Source: Candidatus Levybacteria bacterium RIFCSPHIGHO2_01_FULL_41_15 (lineage in GTDB: Bacteria; Patescibacteriota; Microgenomatia; Levybacterales; UBA12049). From it: a stretch of DNA of 56,122 nucleotides. The number at the start of each line of letters is the position of its first letter. Position 1 is the stretch's first letter. The notes below the pieces were generated by a model. It did not search any database. It worked only from the letters and a program-made list of their open reading frames with translations, and was not told where the DNA came from. The DNA is taken from positions 1 to 56,122 of the forward strand of contig MFNV01000009.1 in the NCBI GenBank assembly GCA_001782165.1, in the 5' to 3' direction. The position numbers and the translations under genes are program-made. Shown one piece after another: positions 7,902 to 16,549 of the stretch.

Positions 7902-7928
7902 AGTCTAATAATCTAAATTATTAGACTT
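7902..7928. promoter_or_regulatory. Downstream palindrome, near-copy of the upstream operator; may also act as terminator
   Basis: Arms AGTCTAATAAT (7902-7912) and ATTATTAGACT (7917-7927) are perfect, with a CTAA loop, four bases after the TrpR-like stop. Compared with 7423-7449 the 27 bases differ at one position, which keeps the half-site AGTCTAAT, ten-base spacer and ATTAGACT. No clear T-run follows, so it looks more like a second operator than a standard terminator. Confidence 0.65.
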
Positions 7929-8032
7929 TATATCGCTATTTATCTACTCAATACCCTTCTAAAAATTCTTCTATCTTTTCTTGTATTTATTAAGTACTAT
8001 GACAGATTGGATTTAAGAAAATACTTTGTGGC

Positions 8033-8506
8033 TTACCACCTGAAATGAGCGAAAGCTTTATTTGCTTCTGCCATTCTGTGGACAACGTCTCTTTTTTTAA
8101 TTGCTTCTCCTTTGTTTTCTAAGGCATCCAGAAATTCTGCTGCAAGTTTTTCAGAAAATGTATGATAGTCTTTGTTGGACCTTCTGCGTGCCGCCTGTAT
8201 AAGCCACCTTATTGCAAGCGATGTTCGTCTGTCCCCTCTTACTTCAACAGGTATCTGATAAGATGCTCCACCCACTCTTCTTGCCTTAACTTCCTGTCTA
8301 GGTTCAATATTTGAGAGCGCTTTTTCAAAAACCTCAAGAGCATCTTCCCCCTGTTTTGAGATGTTTTCCAAAGCATTATAAAAGACTTTCTGAGCAACGG
8401 TCTTTTTTCCATCGCGCATCAAGTTGTTTATGAACTTCGTTGCGAGTTTGCTTCTGTAAATCTTGTCCGGCTCAGCTTGTCTTTTCCCTGCTTTCTTATG
8501 TCTCAT
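8033..8506 (-). CDS. rpsG: 30S ribosomal protein S7
   Basis: From ATG 8506 this is a 157-residue S7, the primary assembly protein of the small-subunit head, which contacts E-site tRNA. Conserved features are the basic start MRHKKAGKRQ, the NIEPRQEVKARRVGGASYQIPVEV segment with the beta-hairpin, and the C-terminus ANKAFAHFRW. The frame could begin one codon earlier at a TTG, but ATG is preferred. It follows rpsL with a gap of about 90 bases of AT-rich sequence. A displaced copy of its last nine codons lies at 7332-7361 on the other side of the TrpR-like gene. Confidence 0.97.
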   Translation of the reverse strand: MRHKKAGKRQAEPDKIYRSKLATKFINNLMRDGKKTVAQKVFYNALENISKQGEDALEVFEKALSNIEPRQEVKARRVGGASYQIPVEVRGDRRTSLAIRWLIQAARRRSNKDYHTFSEKLAAEFLDALENKGEAIKKRDVVHRMAEANKAFAHFRW

Positions 8507-8598
8507 CAAATTAAATTAAAAATTAAAAATTAAAAATAAAATTTGAAATATATTCTTTTTTATTTTTGATATGTATTTTTTATATTTTATACTTTATT

Positions 8599-9072
8599 TT
8601 ATCCTGCGGTTTCCGCTGGCGCCTCTGCCGTAGTCTGGGCTTCTGCGGTCGGTTTAGGCGCTGCCTCTCCTCGCTTTGTTCCGTACTTGCTTCTTGCCGT
8701 CTTCCTTCCTTCAACTCCTGCAAGATCAAACTTGCCTCTTACAATATGGTATTTAACACCCGGCAAATCTTTAACTCTTCCTCCCCGCACCAAAACAATT
8801 CCATGTTCTGAAAGCGCATGTCCAATTCCTTGAATATAAGCAGTTACTTCCATTTTGTTTGAAAGCTTAACTCTTGCAACCTTTCGAAGAGCAGAATTAG
8901 GCTTTCTAGGAGTCATTGTTTTAACAAGAGTCACTACCCCTCTTTTTTGAGGAGCTGTTATTGATTTGTAAACCTGGTCTTTGGAATTAAATATTCTTCG
9001 TAGTGCTGTTGACCTGGTTTTTTTAACTTTGCTCTTTCTTCCTTTTCTTGAAAGCTGTGATAAGGTAGGCAT
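8599..9072 (-). CDS. rpsL: 30S ribosomal protein S12 with internal insertion and Ala-rich tail
   Basis: At 157 residues this is longer than the usual 124-140 for S12, the decoding-centre protein. The family core is clear: [60 protein letters not shown] and RSKYGTKRG. The segment between the N-terminus and the PQKRGV motif ([18 protein letters not shown]) is longer than normal and the usual CPQKRGVC cysteines are replaced (APQKRGVV). After RSKYGTKRG there is a 25-residue Ala/Glu/Thr/Pro tail. It precedes rpsG in the classical str order and follows rpoC. Confidence 0.96.
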   Translation of the reverse strand: MPTLSQLSRKGRKSKVKKTRSTALRRIFNSKDQVYKSITAPQKRGVVTLVKTMTPRKPNSALRKVARVKLSNKMEVTAYIQGIGHALSEHGIVLVRGGRVKDLPGVKYHIVRGKFDLAGVEGRKTARSKYGTKRGEAAPKPTAEAQTTAEAPAETAG

Positions 9073-9092
9073 CGTTTTAAATTTTTTAATTA

Positions 9093-9126
9093 CTAATTTC
9101 TAATTGACCTAAAATTTAGAAATTAG
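9093..9126. repeat. Inverted repeat in the rpoC-rpsL gap
   Basis: Perfect 11-base arms CTAATTTCTAA (9093-9103) and TTAGAAATTAG (9116-9126) with a 12-base loop lie about 20 bases before the rpsL start. It could fold in the rpsL leader, serve as a regulator or ribosomal-protein site, or be a simple AT-rich repeat. Confidence 0.45.
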
Positions 9127-9129
9127 ATC

Positions 9130-9156
9130 AATTAGGTTAATCAGGTTAATTAGGTT
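9130..9156. repeat. Three tandem 9-base repeats
   Basis: AATTAGGTT is repeated three times in succession (the middle copy is AATCAGGTT) between the rpoC stop and the rpsL leader hairpin. Confidence 0.6.
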
Positions 9157-9169
9157 AATTGAAGTAGTA

Positions 9170-12100
9170 TTATACATTATCTGCGGAAGGTTGTTCAACT
9201 CCAATTTTATCGGGGTCAACCCCCGTTTGAGGAGGAAAGGGTTCGAAAGATCCCATCTCAAAATCGGTGGAGACTGAATCTGGGGCAACAGGAATCAGTC
9301 TTCCAATAATAACGTTTTCCTTAAGACCCATAAGCCTATCCTCCTGTCCCTGTAAAACAGCCTCTGTAAGAACCTTAGTCGTTTCCTGGAATGATGCTGC
9401 AGAAAGCCAGGAATCCGAGAAAAGTGATGATTTAGTAATCCCAAGAAGAATTTGTCTCGCAGTTGCAGGCTCCCCTCCCTGAGAAAGTGTTTCTGCATTT
9501 ATCTCCTCAAACTTAACTTTTGTTATGAAATCTCCGGGAATAAGAGAAGTGTCTCCGACTGTTTCAATTACCACCTTATCTGACATTTTTCGCAATATTA
9601 CCTCAAAATGTTTATCGTTAATTTCAATACCTTGAAATTCGTAAACTCTCTGAGCTTCTGCGATTATGTACCTTTGAGCGTCAATAATTCCCCTTATTTT
9701 CAGAATGTCTTTTGGATCAAGGTATCCCTGGGCAAGCTGAGACCCTGAGGAGATTGCATCACCGTCTTCTACTGTCAGCTCAGATGCCAAAGGGATAAAA
9801 TATTCTCTCTCTTCAGGAGGTTTAGTTCTTGGATTTCGAACTTTAACAATATATCCGTCCTCTGTTTTTTCGATCTTTATCTTTCCTGCAATATCAGACA
9901 TGGGAGAAAGATTCTTGGGGGTTCTCATTTCAAAAAGCTCCTCAACTCGGGGTAACCCTTGGGTAACATCGGACATTACTACCCCCCCAAAATGTCTTAC
10001 TCTCATGGTTAGCTGAGTCCCGGGTTCTCCAATTGACTGCGCCGCGATAACCCCCACGGGAACCCCTATTTTTACTTTTCTCTTGGTTGAAAAATCCCAA
10101 CCATAACAGGAGGCACATACCCCATATTCTATCTTGCAGATAAGAGGAGACCTTAAGTATACCTCTTCGATGTCACCGGACGAAACAAGATGAGCTTTCT
10201 CCTCATTAAGCTCCCCGCCTTCTTTAACAATTACTTTTTTGTTTTTTTTAGAAACTATATTTGATGCTGCAATTCTTCCCAATATTCTGTCATAAAAGGT
10301 TGCTCTTCTATCAGGCTCCTCTTTTAATACTGCGATTCCGTCTTTTGTTCCGCAATCTTCGCCTCTTATGATAACATCATGAGCAACATCAACCAACCTT
10401 CGCGTAAGATAACCGGCATTTGCAGTCTTTAAAGCAGAATCTGTCAGACCTTTTCTTGAACCCCGCGCACTTGCTACATATTCAAAAATTGATAATCCTT
10501 CCCTGAAGTTCGATTTAATTGGTAACTCAACTATTTTCCCTAGTGGATCTAGGATTAGACCTCTTATTGCAGACAGCTGCTTAACTTGCTCTTTACCTGC
10601 CCTAGCGCCTTCTGAATCAATAATTACCTTGATAGGGTTTTCGGATCTTAAGGAAGCCCAGGTTTTATCCGCAAGTTCATCAGTGATTGCAAGCCATACA
10701 TCATTCTCAAGTCTTTTTCTTTCATCATTTGTAATAAGGCCCTGCTGGTATTCAATCTCAATTTCTTTAATTTTCCTTTCGGCGTCCTGGATGCTTTTAT
10801 CTTTTCCTTCCACCATTTGATTATCAAATACCGAAACTGAAACACCTGATATTGTTGCTCCATAGAATCCGAGAGTCTTTATATTGTCTATAAGTTTCTC
10901 AACTTCCTCCGGGGAATAATTTGCTATAGCATGTGTTACTATTTTTTTGATGCCCGATGCTTTTACGGGGTTGTTTATAAATTCTAAAGTTTTAGGAAGT
11001 TTTTCGTTAAACATTATTCTTCCCACCGTTGTTTCGGTAATTTTGCCATCTATTCTGACTTTTATGGGTTCTCTGAATTTTATTTTGAACAAAGAATGGG
11101 CAAGAATAGCCTCATCTGGTGATCCAAAAACAGACTGAGAATCATTCCTTAAGGTTTCATCAAGACTTGTAAGATAGAATATTCCAACCGCCATTTCTTT
11201 GTTTGGAAGAGTTATGGGACTTCCATCGGCGGGTTTTAAAAGATTGTGCCTTGGCATCATCAGATTCACTGCTTCTTCCTTGGCCATGTTGGACAAAGGT
11301 ATATGAACTGCCATTTGATCTCCGTCAAAATCAGCATTGTAACCGGCACACACGCATGGATGAAGGCTTATTGCTGATCCCTCTATAAGTACCGGGTAGA
11401 AAGCCTGAATTCCCAATTTATGTAAAGTTGGTGCGCGGTTTAAAAGAACTGGATGATTTTTGGTAATTTCCTCAAGAATATCAAATACCTCAGGGGGTCT
11501 TTTTTCAATAAACCTTTTTGCTGATTTTATATTTGGGGCATATCCTCTTACAATTACTTCGCGCAAAACAAAAGGCTTAAACATTTCAAGAGCCATCTCT
11601 TTAGGAAGGCCGCATTCAGAAAGATCAAGTTCTGGACCAACGACAATAACAGATCTTCCTGAATAATCCACTCTTTTACCTAGGAGGTTTTGCCTAAATC
11701 TTCCCTGTTTTCCCCTAAGCATGTCTGATAGTGATCTTAAAGGAGAGGCTACTACCTGTGTTGATCTTTGGGATACATCAATCAATGCATCGACTGACTC
11801 CTGAAGCATCCTTTTTTCGTTTCGTAAGATTATTTCAGGAGCTCCAAGAATTATAAGATGCTTTAATCTGTTATTTCTGTTAATAACACGTCTATACAAA
11901 TCATTAAGATCAGATGTCGCAAATCTTCCTCCTGCAAGCTGTACCATGGGGCGAAGATCAGGCGGGAGAACAGGCAGAACTGAAATAACCATAGAGGAAG
12001 GGGAAACACCCGCCTTTCTCATTGATTCAATAAGTCTTAATCTCTTGATAAGCTTAAGATATTTCTGTCCTTTTGATTTTTCTGCTTCTTTTCGAAGTTT

Positions 12101-12976
12101 AATAATTAAATCGGGGAGGTCAAGTCTGTTAAGAAGCTCAAGTATTCCCTCAGTCCCTGTCCGCATGGTAAAGAAGACAGGAATGTCATATTCAAGAATC
12201 TTAAAGTATTCATCTTCTGAAAGAACCGTCCCTACACGGAGGCTTTTTATAAGCCGAGATAGTGCTTCGTAAATTTCATCTATCTTTTTCTCTTCCTCAA
12301 TCAGTCTTTCCTGAAGGACTGCAATTTTTTGTCTTTCTGTTAAATCAAGTTCCTGATATATAAGCCCTCTCTGCTCTTCTTTTATTTTGGAAGATTCCTT
12401 TTTCTTGACCACTGTTTCCTCTTTTATTTTTTTCTCCTCAGAAAGAATTTCTTGTCGCTGGATTTTCTTTCTTTCTTCAATGTTTTTAAGAAATTTATCA
12501 AGCGCTTCTTTTTTCTTATCCTCGTCAACATCCACAACCAAAAATGAGGCGTAATAAATTACGGACTCCAAACTTCTTTGAGACATGTCAAGAATAAGAG
12601 AAAGGGGAGACGTTGATCCTTTAAAGAACCAAACATGAGAAACGGGTGAGGAAAGATTAATGTGCCCCATTCTTTCTCTTCGAACTCTTGATGTGGTTAC
12701 TTCAACTCCGCATTTATCACAGATAACACCTCTATGTCTTATTCTTTTATATTTTCCGCAGTAACATTCCCAATCTTTGGTTGGACCAAAAATTCTCTCA
12801 TCAAAAAGCCCATCCTTTTCAGGACGCAGCGTCCTGTAATTAATAGTCTCAGGCTTGGTAACCTCTCCGTATGACCAGGAGAGAATATCATCCTTATTAG
12901 CAAGAACAATCTTTAAAGACTTAAAATCCAAAATTGTAATATCTTTCATTTTTTTATTATCAGTTCTGTTATTCAT
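9170..12976 (-). CDS. rpoC: DNA-directed RNA polymerase subunit beta'
   Basis: This 1268-residue subunit forms one side of the polymerase active-site cleft. The N-terminal zinc ribbon has Cys 71, 73, 86 and 89. The catalytic Mg-binding loop NADFDGDQMAVH lies near residue 548. The trigger-loop region QSIGEPGTQLTMRVRHFGG and the second zinc site (CGTKDG...CASCYGWD) follow. Between about residues 175 and 250 there is a Lys/Glu-rich, coiled-coil-like insertion. The C-terminus ends in a short Pro/Asp-rich tail. The start overlaps the rpoB stop by eight bases, so translation is coupled. Transcription comes from the rpoB promoter at 16491-16519. Confidence 0.99.
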   Translation of the reverse strand: MNNRTDNKKMKDITILDFKSLKIVLANKDDILSWSYGEVTKPETINYRTLRPEKDGLFDERIFGPTKDWECYCGKYKRIRHRGVICDKCGVEVTTSRVRRERMGHINLSSPVSHVWFFKGSTSPLSLILDMSQRSLESVIYYASFLVVDVDEDKKKEALDKFLKNIEERKKIQRQEILSEEKKIKEETVVKKKESSKIKEEQRGLIYQELDLTERQKIAVLQERLIEEEKKIDEIYEALSRLIKSLRVGTVLSEDEYFKILEYDIPVFFTMRTGTEGILELLNRLDLPDLIIKLRKEAEKSKGQKYLKLIKRLRLIESMRKAGVSPSSMVISVLPVLPPDLRPMVQLAGGRFATSDLNDLYRRVINRNNRLKHLIILGAPEIILRNEKRMLQESVDALIDVSQRSTQVVASPLRSLSDMLRGKQGRFRQNLLGKRVDYSGRSVIVVGPELDLSECGLPKEMALEMFKPFVLREVIVRGYAPNIKSAKRFIEKRPPEVFDILEEITKNHPVLLNRAPTLHKLGIQAFYPVLIEGSAISLHPCVCAGYNADFDGDQMAVHIPLSNMAKEEAVNLMMPRHNLLKPADGSPITLPNKEMAVGIFYLTSLDETLRNDSQSVFGSPDEAILAHSLFKIKFREPIKVRIDGKITETTVGRIMFNEKLPKTLEFINNPVKASGIKKIVTHAIANYSPEEVEKLIDNIKTLGFYGATISGVSVSVFDNQMVEGKDKSIQDAERKIKEIEIEYQQGLITNDERKRLENDVWLAITDELADKTWASLRSENPIKVIIDSEGARAGKEQVKQLSAIRGLILDPLGKIVELPIKSNFREGLSIFEYVASARGSRKGLTDSALKTANAGYLTRRLVDVAHDVIIRGEDCGTKDGIAVLKEEPDRRATFYDRILGRIAASNIVSKKNKKVIVKEGGELNEEKAHLVSSGDIEEVYLRSPLICKIEYGVCASCYGWDFSTKRKVKIGVPVGVIAAQSIGEPGTQLTMRVRHFGGVVMSDVTQGLPRVEELFEMRTPKNLSPMSDIAGKIKIEKTEDGYIVKVRNPRTKPPEEREYFIPLASELTVEDGDAISSGSQLAQGYLDPKDILKIRGIIDAQRYIIAEAQRVYEFQGIEINDKHFEVILRKMSDKVVIETVGDTSLIPGDFITKVKFEEINAETLSQGGEPATARQILLGITKSSLFSDSWLSAASFQETTKVLTEAVLQGQEDRLMGLKENVIIGRLIPVAPDSVSTDFEMGSFEPFPPQTGVDPDKIGVEQPSADNV

Positions 12977-15900
12977 CTCTCGTCTCCCCTTTCTGAATAA
13001 ATTCTTCTTTTATCGTACCCTCACTTACACCCGTTCCTGTCTCTTCCTGAGAGGGAATTCCCTTTTCCCCCATTTCCTCACGAAGCTCTCTTCTCTCTTG
13101 TTCGGTTTTCTCCTGTTCTGCGACTGTTTTCCCTTCGGGTTTTTCTTCCTCTGAAACATCAGGAAGTGCCACATTTACAGACTGAGGTGTATCAACGGTT
13201 ACGCCTTGTGCTATAACATTTATACCAAGGGCGGCAAGTTCTTTTATTAAAACCCGAAATGACTCCGGGACCTTAGGGGTTGGAATATCGGTCCCTTTTA
13301 CGATTGCCTCAAAAGCCTTAGCACGTCCTACAACGTCGTCTGATTTTATAGTTAACATTTCCTGAAGAATATATCTTGCACGATGAGCTTCAAGTGCCCA
13401 GACCTCCATCTCTCCAAGTCTTTGCCCTCCCATTTGCGCCTTTCCGCCTAGGGGCTGCTGGGTAACTAGAGAGTAAGGACCGGTAGATCTGGCATGAGTT
13501 TTATCTTCTACCATATGAATCAGTTTCATAATGTATTCAACTCCTACAACGACTGAATTTTCATAAGCTTCCCCAGTTCTACCATCATAAAGAGTTGTCT
13601 TGCCATTTTCTGGAAGTTTTGCGGTTTTAAGAAGAGAAATAATTCTCTCTTCTCCAACTTCTTCAAAAACTGGTACTGCAACTTTAATATTAAGTTTCTT
13701 TGCCGCCCAACCAAGATGCGCCTCGAGAAGCTGTCCCAAGTTCATGCGAGCCAAAACACTTATGGGGGAAATAATAATATCAACAGGTGTACCGTCAGAT
13801 AAATAAGGCATATCTTCTTGCGGTAGAATCTTTGAGATAACTCCTTTGTTTCCGTGCCGTCCGGCAAGCTTATCTCCGACAGTTACATGACGAAACTGTG
13901 CAACTTCAACAATAATTTTTTTGATAGTTCCCGGCTCAAGCTCATCTCCTTTTTTTTGATCAAGAATCTGAATACTTATAACTGTTCCTCTTTCTCCATT
14001 AGGAACGCGAAGAGAGGTATCCCTCACTTCCCTTGCCTGTTCTCCAAAAATTGCCCTAAGGAGCCTTTCTTCTGCGGTAAGTTCTGTTTCTCCCTTAGGA
14101 GCGATTTTCCCAACTAGGATATCTCCGGGCCCCACCTCGCTTCCCACAACGACAATTCCTTCCTCGTCCAAATTTGCCAGATCTTCTTCAGAAACATTTG
14201 GAATATCTCTTGTTGTTTCCTCAGATCCGAGTTTGGTATCAACAACAGATGCTTCATATTTTTCAATATGAATTGATGAAAGAGTATCCTCCTTAACAAG
14301 CCTGTCCGATATAACAATGGCATCCTCATATCCTAGCCCATCCAGAGAGGCATAGGCGATAATCAAATTTTTTCCAAGAGCTTGTTCTCCGTCACAAGAT
14401 GCAGGTCCGTCGACAAGAATATCTCCCTTTTTCACTTTTTGTCCGGGGAAAACCTTTGCTCTCTGAGTATAAGAGGTTGCCTGAGAACTTCTCTTAAATG
14501 AATTAATTCCAAATTCTTTTTTTTCACTGTTTCTTGATCTTATTATAACTTTATTTGAGTCGACATAGGAAACTGTTCCGTCAATCGGAGACTTGATTAC
14601 TCTTCCCATAACCTGGGCGATTGTGCTCTCCATTCCTGTACCCACAACTGGACTTTCGGGATTTACAAGAGGAACTGCCTGACACTGCATATGAGTACCC
14701 ATAAGTGCCCTGTTCGCCTCATCATGGCTTACAAAAGGAATGAGGGACGCGGCAGATCCGACAACCTGTCTTGGAACAACATCTACATACTCTACGTTCT
14801 CTTTTTCTGTTTCTATAAACTCTCCTTTGTGCCTTACGGGAACACGATCTTCCTGAATAAACCCGTTTTTGTCCAGAACACCTGAATGGGTAATATAATA
14901 ATTTTGTTCATCATCTGCTGTCATGTAAATTGTTTCATCGGTTGCTTTCACTAAAGTCTTTCCCCCGCTTTTGCGAATAGCTGTCTTTCTATAGGGAGTT
15001 TCCAAAAATCCAAATTCATTTACTTTTGCATAAAGAGCAATATAGGTTACGAGTCCAATATTGGGTCCCTCGGGACTTCTTATCGGACAGATTCTTCCAT
15101 ACTGGGAACTGTTAATATCACGAATAGAAAAAGCCGCTCTTTCTCTTGAAATTCCTCCCGTACCCATAACTGTAAGACGATTCAGATTATCTATCTCAGA
15201 AAGAGGATTTGTCTGATCAAGAATTGTTGAGAGCTGTGAAGTTCTGAAAAATTCATTTATAGATGCCATTATGGGTCTTGCGTTTATAAGACCTGCAATT
15301 GTTACGGGAACATCAGGCTGAATAAGACTCATTCTTTCCTTTACGCTTCGCTCAAGTCTTAGAATTCCCACGCGGAAGGCATTAGTTGCAACAAGTTCCC
15401 CCACTCTTCTAACACGTCTATTTGCAAGACTGTCAATATCATCTATCCCATCCTTTCCTTGGGCAAGTTCAATAAGAAAGGCTATTGTTCCTATAACATC
15501 ATCTATGGTGAGTACTCTTTCCTCTGAGAGTTTAAAACCCGGAGCATCTTTGAGTTTTTTATTTATCTTATATCTTCCGACTCTTCCAAGATCATAGCGT
15601 CTTGCATGGAAAAACATCCCATAAAAGCTTTCCTTAATTTTATCAAGAACTATTGGTTCTCCCGGATGCATCTTTCTGAAAATTTCAACAAGAGCTTCTT
15701 GAGAATCGGGGGTTTCATCTTTTTTAAGGGTATTATCTATAAAAGAGGCTTTCCCTTCTTCAGGCTCCTTAAATTTTTCTCTTATATCATCATTTGAGGA
15801 AATCCCAAGGGCTCGCAAAAATGTTGTTGCTAAAAACTTTCTTCTTCTGTCAATTCTCACGGTTATTGTTTCATGTCTTGTTGTTGAAAACTCAAGCCAT

Positions 15901-16409
15901 GACCCATGCACCGGTCTTATCTCGGCAGTATATATTTTTTTTCCCGTAACATTATCTTGTATAACTGTAAAGTAGGCGCCGGGAGATCGAACCAACTGGT
16001 TTACAATAGTTCTCTCGACACCATTTATAATAAAGGTTCCTCTCTCTGTCATTTGAGGGATGTCTCCAAGAAAAACTTCCTGTTTGATGGTCTTATTTGT
16101 TTTTTTGTTAAGAAGCTCAGCGCTTACATACAAAGGCGCATCAAACGTTATTCCTTTTGTTATACAAAAATCAGTGGACTTTGGGGGTTTTCCAATCCTG
16201 TAATCTTTAAATATTAAAGTCCAGTTTTTTTCGGTAAAATCATCGATGGGGGAAATCTCCTGAAGAATCTCTCCAATTCCTTTTTCCAAAAACCAAGCAT
16301 AAGAATCTTTCTGTACTGCAAGAAGGTCAAGTGTCGGTAAGAACGAATATTCTTTCCCCCAGTTTATTCTGGTGTTGTTTCTGTTTATAAACTTGTCAGC
16401 TTTAGGCAT
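12969..16409 (-). CDS. rpoB: DNA-directed RNA polymerase subunit beta
   Basis: A compact beta subunit of 1146 residues (E. coli 1342), without the large lineage insertions. Conserved blocks include the rifampicin region FFRTSQLSTILDQTNPLSEIDNLNRLTVMGTGG, RICPIRSPEGPNIGLV, GQNLIIAY-like GKNLIIAYASLDGLGYEDAIV, KLAGRHGNKGVISKILP, and the C-terminal GGKAQMGGQRLGEMEVWALEAHRA. The last 60 residues are a Glu/Lys-rich flexible tail. In the rifampicin region position 516 (E. coli numbering) is Asp and position 526 is Asn rather than His. Reading the latter as a resistance-type residue is an inference. A consensus promoter lies 80 bases upstream. Confidence 0.99.
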   Translation of the reverse strand: MPKADKFINRNNTRINWGKEYSFLPTLDLLAVQKDSYAWFLEKGIGEILQEISPIDDFTEKNWTLIFKDYRIGKPPKSTDFCITKGITFDAPLYVSAELLNKKTNKTIKQEVFLGDIPQMTERGTFIINGVERTIVNQLVRSPGAYFTVIQDNVTGKKIYTAEIRPVHGSWLEFSTTRHETITVRIDRRRKFLATTFLRALGISSNDDIREKFKEPEEGKASFIDNTLKKDETPDSQEALVEIFRKMHPGEPIVLDKIKESFYGMFFHARRYDLGRVGRYKINKKLKDAPGFKLSEERVLTIDDVIGTIAFLIELAQGKDGIDDIDSLANRRVRRVGELVATNAFRVGILRLERSVKERMSLIQPDVPVTIAGLINARPIMASINEFFRTSQLSTILDQTNPLSEIDNLNRLTVMGTGGISRERAAFSIRDINSSQYGRICPIRSPEGPNIGLVTYIALYAKVNEFGFLETPYRKTAIRKSGGKTLVKATDETIYMTADDEQNYYITHSGVLDKNGFIQEDRVPVRHKGEFIETEKENVEYVDVVPRQVVGSAASLIPFVSHDEANRALMGTHMQCQAVPLVNPESPVVGTGMESTIAQVMGRVIKSPIDGTVSYVDSNKVIIRSRNSEKKEFGINSFKRSSQATSYTQRAKVFPGQKVKKGDILVDGPASCDGEQALGKNLIIAYASLDGLGYEDAIVISDRLVKEDTLSSIHIEKYEASVVDTKLGSEETTRDIPNVSEEDLANLDEEGIVVVGSEVGPGDILVGKIAPKGETELTAEERLLRAIFGEQAREVRDTSLRVPNGERGTVISIQILDQKKGDELEPGTIKKIIVEVAQFRHVTVGDKLAGRHGNKGVISKILPQEDMPYLSDGTPVDIIISPISVLARMNLGQLLEAHLGWAAKKLNIKVAVPVFEEVGEERIISLLKTAKLPENGKTTLYDGRTGEAYENSVVVGVEYIMKLIHMVEDKTHARSTGPYSLVTQQPLGGKAQMGGQRLGEMEVWALEAHRARYILQEMLTIKSDDVVGRAKAFEAIVKGTDIPTPKVPESFRVLIKELAALGINVIAQGVTVDTPQSVNVALPDVSEEEKPEGKTVAEQEKTEQERRELREEMGEKGIPSQEETGTGVSEGTIKEEFIQKGETRDE

Positions 16410-16490
16410 CAGATAAATTCAAATTTTTCTACAACAAAAAAAATACACAGGGTTCTCACCCCTTTTTCCAAAATTTGTTGGCGTGGAGAA

Positions 16491-16519
16491 TTTATAGCAG
16501 AAAAGCCAAACCATGTCAA
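16491..16519 (-). promoter_or_regulatory. Consensus sigma70 promoter of rpoBC
   Basis: A perfect TTGACA (16514-16519) and TATAAA (16491-16496) on the minus strand are spaced 17 bases apart. The leader of about 75 bases contains a small GGGTGAGAACCC hairpin (around 16450). This is the only strong promoter seen before rpoB, so rpoB, rpoC, rpsL and rpsG are probably one unit. Confidence 0.8.
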
Positions 16520-16549
16520 CAGTTAATTCTGATAAAATAAAAAAGGTGA

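Noticed and set aside
7332-8056. Complete integrative element at rpsG
   Set aside because: No integrase, recombinase or further cargo gene is present between the two S7 ends, so only a scar or minimal remnant can be claimed.
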